Positions 9,256 to 13,809 of a stretch of 13,809 bases of DNA are shown piece by piece. Position numbers and translations under genes: made by a program. Below the pieces are notes generated by a model, which did no database searches, was not told the DNA's origin, and saw nothing but the letters and a program-made list of their open reading frames with translations. This DNA comes from Glomus cerebriforme (taxonomy: Eukaryota > Glomeromycota > Glomeromycetes > Glomerales > Glomeraceae): assembly GCA_003550305.1 (NCBI GenBank), contig QKYT01000720.1, positions 31,936-45,744 of the forward strand, read 5' to 3'. How positions within the stretch are numbered: the first letter of the stretch is position 1; each line of letters opens with the position of its first letter.

Positions 9256-9640
9256 GACGATTTCTATTTATATATGGGATGTCTGAATACGGAGTTATAA
9301 TTCCGATCAGAATTAAATAATCTGCAATAAAATTGCCTTTTTGAAAATTTTGTATTAATTTTTGAAAGAAATAAAATTGCCTTTTTTGTATTATATAATG
9401 TAGGACAATATTCCAAAAAGGATACTCCGGCTGGCATTATGAAATCCAGTCAAAATTAGGGATGTGATGAATAAATGTGATGAATAGGATTTCATATCTT
9501 GAAAAATTCTGTTTCTAGAATAAATAGAAAAAATGAAAACAGAGGATGTGACATAGAGGGAAAGAATAAATTATCATATAGTAAAAAATCACGTAATCTA
9601 TGTCCAGTGTAAATTTTGAAATTTTTAATTAAAAAAAGAT
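9256..9640. mobile_element. complex island of probable transposon origin inside or beside the 24-bp array
   Basis: About 385 bp of clearly higher complexity and G+C than the flanks. It contains a near-perfect 16-bp palindrome (cggagttataattccg, 9290-9305), a direct repeat aataaaattgccttttt(t)g at 9326-9343 and 9370-9388, and a doubled tgtgatgaata (about 9463-9473 and 9476-9486). There is no reading frame of note. Copies of the 24-bp repeat on both sides fit insertion into the array. No terminal repeats or target duplication could be defined, so the class is unknown. Confidence 0.4.
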
Positions 9641-10286
9641 TAAAATGAAAAATTAAAAAAATTTTAAAAAAATTATTTTATATATCATATTTTTATGTCA
9701 CTTATGACTATGTATGATAATTCATTAAAGAATATAGTTATGTTTAAAATTAAAAATAATATTAATTAATCAAATTAAATTAATAATTAAAGAATACTTT
9801 ATATTTACTAGACTTATTCTAAAATCTCATATGGAATAGCTTATAATATTTTTTATCAATTTATAACATCTTGCCCAAATGATATTATTTCTTTAATTAC
9901 AAAAATTCTAAAATTTGATAAAATTAGCTTTTTTTATATAAATATATTTTTTTATATTATTATTTTTTTTTTGACAAGTTAATCGAGTTTATTATAATTA
10001 ATGAAATTCTATAAAGAATATATAATTATAGGATGATAAATCATGAATATATCCTCTATATAGAAAAGTATAACTTGTCACACAAAGAGCAGATTCAAGA
10101 GAAAAGTCTTGTTGCCAGGAACTGACTTCAATTATTATCTAACTCCCCCATTTTTTTATATTATTACTAATATTAAAATCTTAAATAAGACTTCTTCATT
10201 TATTTCATATTATCAGGCTGAATATGTTATATTGAAATCCACTCAATTCTTCTAGTAATACTCTCCTAGAATTTAGCTTTACTTCT
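9641..10286. other. A/T-rich spacer with a gene-like patch at its right end
   Basis: A single 24-bp-repeat copy opens the stretch (9642-9667), followed by A/T-rich sequence. A 10-bp inverted repeat tgacaagtta/taacttgtca lies at 9972-9981 and 10071-10080. From about 10077 to 10286 the composition becomes gene-like. Minus-strand frames there are open for up to about 28 codons (for example QAEVKLNSRRVLLEELSGF near 10230-10285) but are broken by stops, so this could be a remnant of an unidentified coding sequence. Confidence 0.4.
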
Positions 10287-10294
10287 GCTTGGAA

Positions 10295-10519
10295 TAGAGG
10301 TTAGAACTGGATTTAAAAAATAAATCCAATTTTATTTTAACTTATAATATATCTGGTTTCTTCAAATCCTTCAGATTTATATCCGGTTTTATTCAGTTTT
10401 CCTTTAGTTATCCAGATATAATAAATCCGATTTCCTTCATTCCATCCAGATTTATTATATTCAGTTTCTTTCGATATTCAGATTTAAATCTGAATGTTAG
10501 ATATCAGTTCTAACCACTA
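10295..10519. mobile_element. non-autonomous hAT-type element (MITE), 225 bp, with 8-bp target duplication
   Basis: The left end is TAGAGGTTAGAACTG (10295-10309) and the right end CAGTTCTAACCACTA (10505-10519); they form 15-bp terminal inverted repeats with one mismatch. Immediately outside both ends is the same octamer, gcttggaa (10287-10294 and 10520-10527). Established: hAT transposons make 8-bp duplications and their termini begin (C/T)A(A/G)NG; TAGAG and TAGTG fit. The interior has no gene. It carries repeated subterminal words of the type atcCAGATTTAT and (c)cGGTTT/TCAGTTT, plausible transposase-binding repeats. The perfect duplication and almost perfect ends suggest a fairly recent insertion. 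Confidence 0.85.
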
Positions 10520-10527
10520 GCTTGGAA

Positions 10528-10642
10528 TATTATAATAATAATCATTTTATTTTCTTTATATGTTTAAATTTTAATATAAAATAATAAGAAAAAGAATAGT
10601 TAAAAAAGATCAAAAATTATAATATTTCTTTTCATTTTTACT
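10528..10642. other. A/T-rich spacer between the MITE and the transposase remnant
   Basis: A short A/T-rich stretch with no gene. Recognisable transposase similarity on the minus strand fades here, so it may be the decayed or truncated 3' end of that gene. Confidence 0.4.
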
Positions 10643-12141
10643 TTTGCAAATTAGGAACCAATATTCATCTTTTTGTATGGATCAAAAAATAAAAGCTTCT
10701 TTATTTCTGATATGTGGATTTGCTTGCAATTATTCATCAGATAATTGTAATAATCCATGATATAAACAAAAAAAAGCTGAAACCATAATTGAACATCCAA
10801 TATATTTTGAGCATAAAATATCCTCATTCTCTCTTAGCCAGATTTTCCATTACCCATCATTTGCGTAAAAATAATACTCATCATGTGTTATTTGCATATA
10901 TTCCTTTTTTTCTAGTTTAAGTTGTGGCTCCAGAATAATATCCAACTCATCACCATCAAAGTCTTTTATAAATTTCTTATATTCAAACATTTTATTTAGC
11001 TATTCTTTCCTATATACTATCACATCCGGTCTCTTATGTCTATCATAATAAACTCCCTTCTTTTTTTTATCAAATTTGTATCTTCATATATGTATATAAT
11101 TTTGATAGGTTTTTTTCAGAAATTGTGTCTTTTTTAATATGTCCTGTTAACTTTAGAAACACTATTTCTTCAATATAAATTTTTAGATTTTTAGGAAAAT
11201 GTGACTCTAGTGTTTACTATCATAGCCATATAAGATATTTTTCCTTAAAATTCTCATCATTTACTAAGCTTTCTAATTTTGTATGTTTTTCTTGATAATG
11301 AACAAAAAGTTTTTCTATGTATATAAAGTGAGTTCTCTATTTCTGAATACATCTTGCCATATAATCTCCTTTATTTCATACGATTTGTGCAATATTATTA
11401 CTGACATTCATTTTATTTTGTCCATCTAATAGTAATTGAATGAATCTGCATATACTTAGGTATCGTAAATAGTCATAAGTAAAGATTTTTTCATTATTTT
11501 TTGCAGATTTTGATATAAAACATTGCTGATCAATTTCTTTTAAATGTGTACATAGATTACTAATAAAAAATAGTAGACTTTTTATAATTTCTAGTAATAG
11601 AAATGGTGATGATTATGATGGTGATGATTGTGATAGTAATGTTTGTGATGGGAAAGATTGTAATGGAAATGATTATGATGAGAAAAATTGTGATGGAGAA
11701 AATCTTGGTAGAGATGATTATGGTGAATATAATATTTCTGAACTTTTAAAAAATTTGTTAAGTGTCTTCATTTCTTTTACTTCATCTTCTAATTTCTTTT
11801 TTTCTTTTCCTTTTTCCATATTATAGTTCTTAAATTTCTAGTATATACTGCTCTGATACTACAGATAGCTTCCTCATTCCAATAAAGAACTTCTGAAATT
11901 AGCTTCTTCCTTGCATTATTAAACTCTTTTAATTCCAACTGATAGTTTCATCATTTGACTGTTCTTCACCTTTTATTCATTCTCCAATAATATTATTTTT
12001 CATACATTTTTCATTTTTAATGACCTTTACTTCTTCTGTAATTACAGTTTTCTCAAAGATAACTTAATCTTGAAATACATAACATCCTTTTTTCCTAGAT
12101 ATCTTGCTGATTTGTAGTTGTTATTTTATTTTACATGGCAT
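10643..12141 (-). pseudogene. DDE transposase pseudogene, decayed and truncated
   Basis: Read on the minus strand from a possible ATG at 12141-12139, coding-like segments follow one another with several frame changes and more than ten stops. Recognisable pieces in order are QLQISKISRKKG (just after the start), KLISEVLYWNEEA (about 11876-11920), a charged KKKLEDEVKEMKTLNKFF (about 11745-11800), a Ser/Pro/Gln repeat zone (about 11590-11735), KLESLVNDENFKEKYLIWL (11223-11279), MFEYKKFIKDFDGDELDI (about 10940-10992), THDEYYFYANDG (about 10852-10890, likely the first DDE aspartate region), and SIMVSAFF...LLQLSDE. I recall intact relatives as abundant DDE-endonuclease genes in Rhizophagus, probably of the IS630/Tc1/mariner-like fold; this is from memory. 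The part expected to carry the second and third catalytic acids is missing. It is certainly non-functional. Confidence 0.8.
11593..11735. repeat. GAT-rich imperfect coding repeat inside the transposase remnant
   Basis: The plus strand shows loosely repeated words of the form GATGATTATGATGG / GATTGTGATGG. On the minus strand, the frame continuing from the charged segment (KTLNKFF) reads as a Ser/Pro/Gln linker of type SPSQ, with stops where glutamine codons are expected. The plus strand is also open here (Asp/Asn/Gly-rich, through about 11826), but this is most simply the complement of the linker. Confidence 0.7.
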
Positions 12142-12855
12142 TATTAAAGTAAAATCAAAAAATTTTCCATTTCCATGTGATAATTTTCTTATAGTTCAAG
12201 GAGTTTTCTTATGATTTTCTCATGATCAAATGAGTACAATAATTTGGACTAGCATTAAAATATCATAATTTTGGCCCGAATTATAAAAAATTTGACCAAT
12301 AAGATAATGTTCATATGACTTGATTTGTTTTAAATTTGGGCCAATCATATAAAAATTGATCAATTTTAAATATTTATAACTTTTTATATAGATTTTATTT
12401 TAAAAATCTGATTAGTAATTTGATAGTACTTGACTTGAAGAATAAAATCACCAGTTTATTTTCTTTAAAACTTATTTTTTAAAATTTTATAAGATTTTTA
12501 TATAATACAATTTTATTGTTGAATATAGTTTACTCGCACTATATATATATATATATTTATTTATTTATTTTATATTCATTAAAATTAAAAATAAAAGTAA
12601 TAAAGTATTTACTTGATTTGTTTACCTTCTTTCATTTATTAATATCCTAATTTCTTAAGAAAACCAGACTATTTTTAAATTTAAATTGAAATTTGTAAAA
12701 ATTTATAATTATGAAAGAAAATGAAGAGTAATTATGAGAAAGAGGAAAAAAAGAAAAAAGAAAGATTATTTATTTAAAAAAAATTCTAATGAATATTAGT
12801 AAAAATTCAAAATCTGATTTTTTTGATACCAATTTTACTTGAAAATCATTTAATA
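12142..12855. other. A/T-rich flank upstream of the transposase remnant
   Basis: About 700 bp with no open frame. The first 200 bp are more complex (for example ggcccgaattataaaaaatt and gggccaatcatataaaaatt near 12273 and 12339, a diverged pair) and may be the original transposon 5' region. A dinucleotide (AT) run followed by a TTTA microsatellite lies at about 12539-12572. An A/G-rich tract lies at about 12715-12765. Confidence 0.45.
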
Positions 12856-13036
12856 AATCTTGGAGAATATTTATAAATATTCAGCAAATTCATTAAATTT
12901 TTAAGAGAATAATTTACATTAAATTATTAAATTTCATATAAATTATATGAATTATTTAAATTTTAAATATAATTTTAGTGAAAATTATATAAAAAAATCT
13001 TGGCAAATATTCATCAAATTTTTAAGAGAACAATTT
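12856..13036. repeat. diverged direct repeat pair
   Basis: Two related segments share aatcttgg(a/c)(g/a)aatatt, then a caaattcattaaattttt-like core and aagagaataattt. The first spans about 12856-12915, with a small insertion after the first block; the second spans about 12996-13036. The second copy runs directly into the left end of the inverted-repeat element at 13049. Confidence 0.6.
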
Positions 13037-13048
13037 TATGTCAATTTT

Positions 13049-13376
13049 ATTTACTATATAGTTCTGAAATTAAGCATCATCCAAAAATAAGCATTCCTAT
13101 ATATAAAAAATAACCTGAAAATAAGCGCTCTTTTGATAATAAATTTATGATATCTTGGCCAATATTTATTCTAGAGATATGAAATAACTACCATTGGATT
13201 CCTCTCATTAAGATGAATCTGATGAGCTAAATTACATTAATATTTAATCACTAGATCATGAGATATCCTAAATACAAAATTAATATAAATATGATTTTTT
13301 TAAAAAATTATATACTAAAATTAAAGCATCCCTATAACAAAAAAAGTGTGCTTAATTTTGGAACTATATGGTAAAT
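13049..13376. mobile_element. inverted-repeat element, about 328 bp, MITE-like
   Basis: The ends match as inverted repeats over 28 bp (13049-13076 and 13349-13376) with three mismatches, all transitions. The core is atatagttc(t/c)(g/a)aaattaagca. Inside both ends is a direct subterminal motif, aagcat(t/c)cctata (about 13092-13104 and 13324-13336). No protein frame is present. A TA duplication (as in Tc1/mariner MITEs) is possible but cannot be proved because the ends are themselves TATA-rich. Confidence 0.55.
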
Positions 13377-13425
13377 TATTAAATTTTATGTGAATTATCT
13401 GCAAAAAATTTTTGAAGAATATTCA

Positions 13426-13809
13426 TAGGGCTCCGATCGGTAACGGTAATTACTGAACTGAACTGATCAGTTTTGGTATCAGATCGGTATCAGTTTTGCG
13501 ATTTACTGAACTGAATCCTTTGGTAAATATACTAATCAGTTTCAGTAATTTTGGTATTAGTATCGGTTTTGTGATTTATCAAACTGATTTACTGAATATT
13601 GTATATATATATAGATCAGCAATCTAGATCAATTTTATCAATATTTTTTTTTAATCTCCTTTTTTTTCATACTTNCTTTTTTNTCCATACTTTTNTTTTC
13701 TTTNTNATTTTTNATTTTNATNTTAATTTTAATAATAATGACATTAATGACAACTGGAGAGGCAGTGGACAATAACCAAAATGAACGTGAAGTAAAACCA
13801 GATATAAAT
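13426..13809 (+). mobile_element. possible 5' end of a hAT-like element, running off the window
   Basis: An abrupt change to complex sequence begins with TAGGGCTCCGATCGGTAACG at 13426, fitting the hAT-type terminus TAGNG. About 160 bp follow with repeated subterminal words (TCGGTATCAGTTTTG and variants, ACTGAACTGA), including two related blocks at about 13473-13515 and 13550-13587. A protein start lies about 310 bp in, at 13738. The other end is outside the window, so neither the matching terminus nor a duplication of the flanking octamer aatattca (13418-13425) can be seen. Confidence 0.4.
13738..13809 (+). CDS. possible 5' end of a protein-coding gene, truncated by the window edge
   Basis: ATG at 13738 opens a frame of 24 codons still open at the last base. 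The residues are hydrophilic (GEAVDNNQNEREVKPDIN), and the base composition is markedly more balanced than the preceding T-rich tract. A second in-frame ATG lies at 13747. The frame could be the transposase of the hAT-like element suspected to begin at 13426, or an unrelated gene. Too little is present to identify a domain. Confidence 0.4.
   Translation, partial: MTLMTTGEAVDNNQNEREVKPDIN

Overview
The window looks like nuclear DNA of an arbuscular mycorrhizal fungus (Glomeromycotina), most likely Rhizophagus irregularis or a close relative. The reasons are the very high A+T content with long poly-A/T tracts, short spliceosomal introns (53-203 bp here), a protein kinase of the expanded Glomeromycotina TKL-like type with an N-terminal CxxC...CxxC knuckle, and degenerate DDE transposon remains. 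The organism call is inference from protein style; no search was run.

Left half (1-7122), gene-bearing. After about 900 bp of A/T-rich sequence, which may hold a small two-exon gene on the minus strand, three plus-strand genes follow. (1) 916-2286: an intronless type II membrane glycosyltransferase of the GT32/DXD type. (2) 2868-4913: a protein kinase that I resolve into six exons (511 aa), extending well beyond the long uninterrupted frame by three small C-terminal exons. (3) 5439-7122: a four-exon gene (485 aa) resembling the fungal transcription-silencing protein Clr2, a heterochromatin factor. Its third intron is a multiple of three with no in-frame stop, so it hides inside a longer open frame.

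Right half (7123-13809), repeat-bearing. First comes about 2 kb of featureless A/T desert, then two minisatellites (19-bp and 24-bp units). A more complex island interrupts or abuts the 24-bp array. Next is a complete 225-bp non-autonomous hAT-type element with a perfect 8-bp target duplication. A DDE-transposase pseudogene on the minus strand (about 10643-12141) follows, broken by many stops and frameshifts that look like C-to-T and G-to-A transitions. Further right lie a 328-bp inverted-repeat element and, at the edge, what may be the 5' end of a larger hAT-like element with a protein start at 13738. Eight isolated N bases lie just before that start.

The genes do not form a pathway. The contextual link is that a candidate heterochromatin-silencing gene sits next to a decayed transposon field, the kind of sequence such factors silence in other fungi. 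I found no wholly new multi-gene system. The most informative items are the hAT element with its duplication, the transition-type decay of the transposase, the stop-free Clr2 intron, and the skippable symmetric exons of the kinase.
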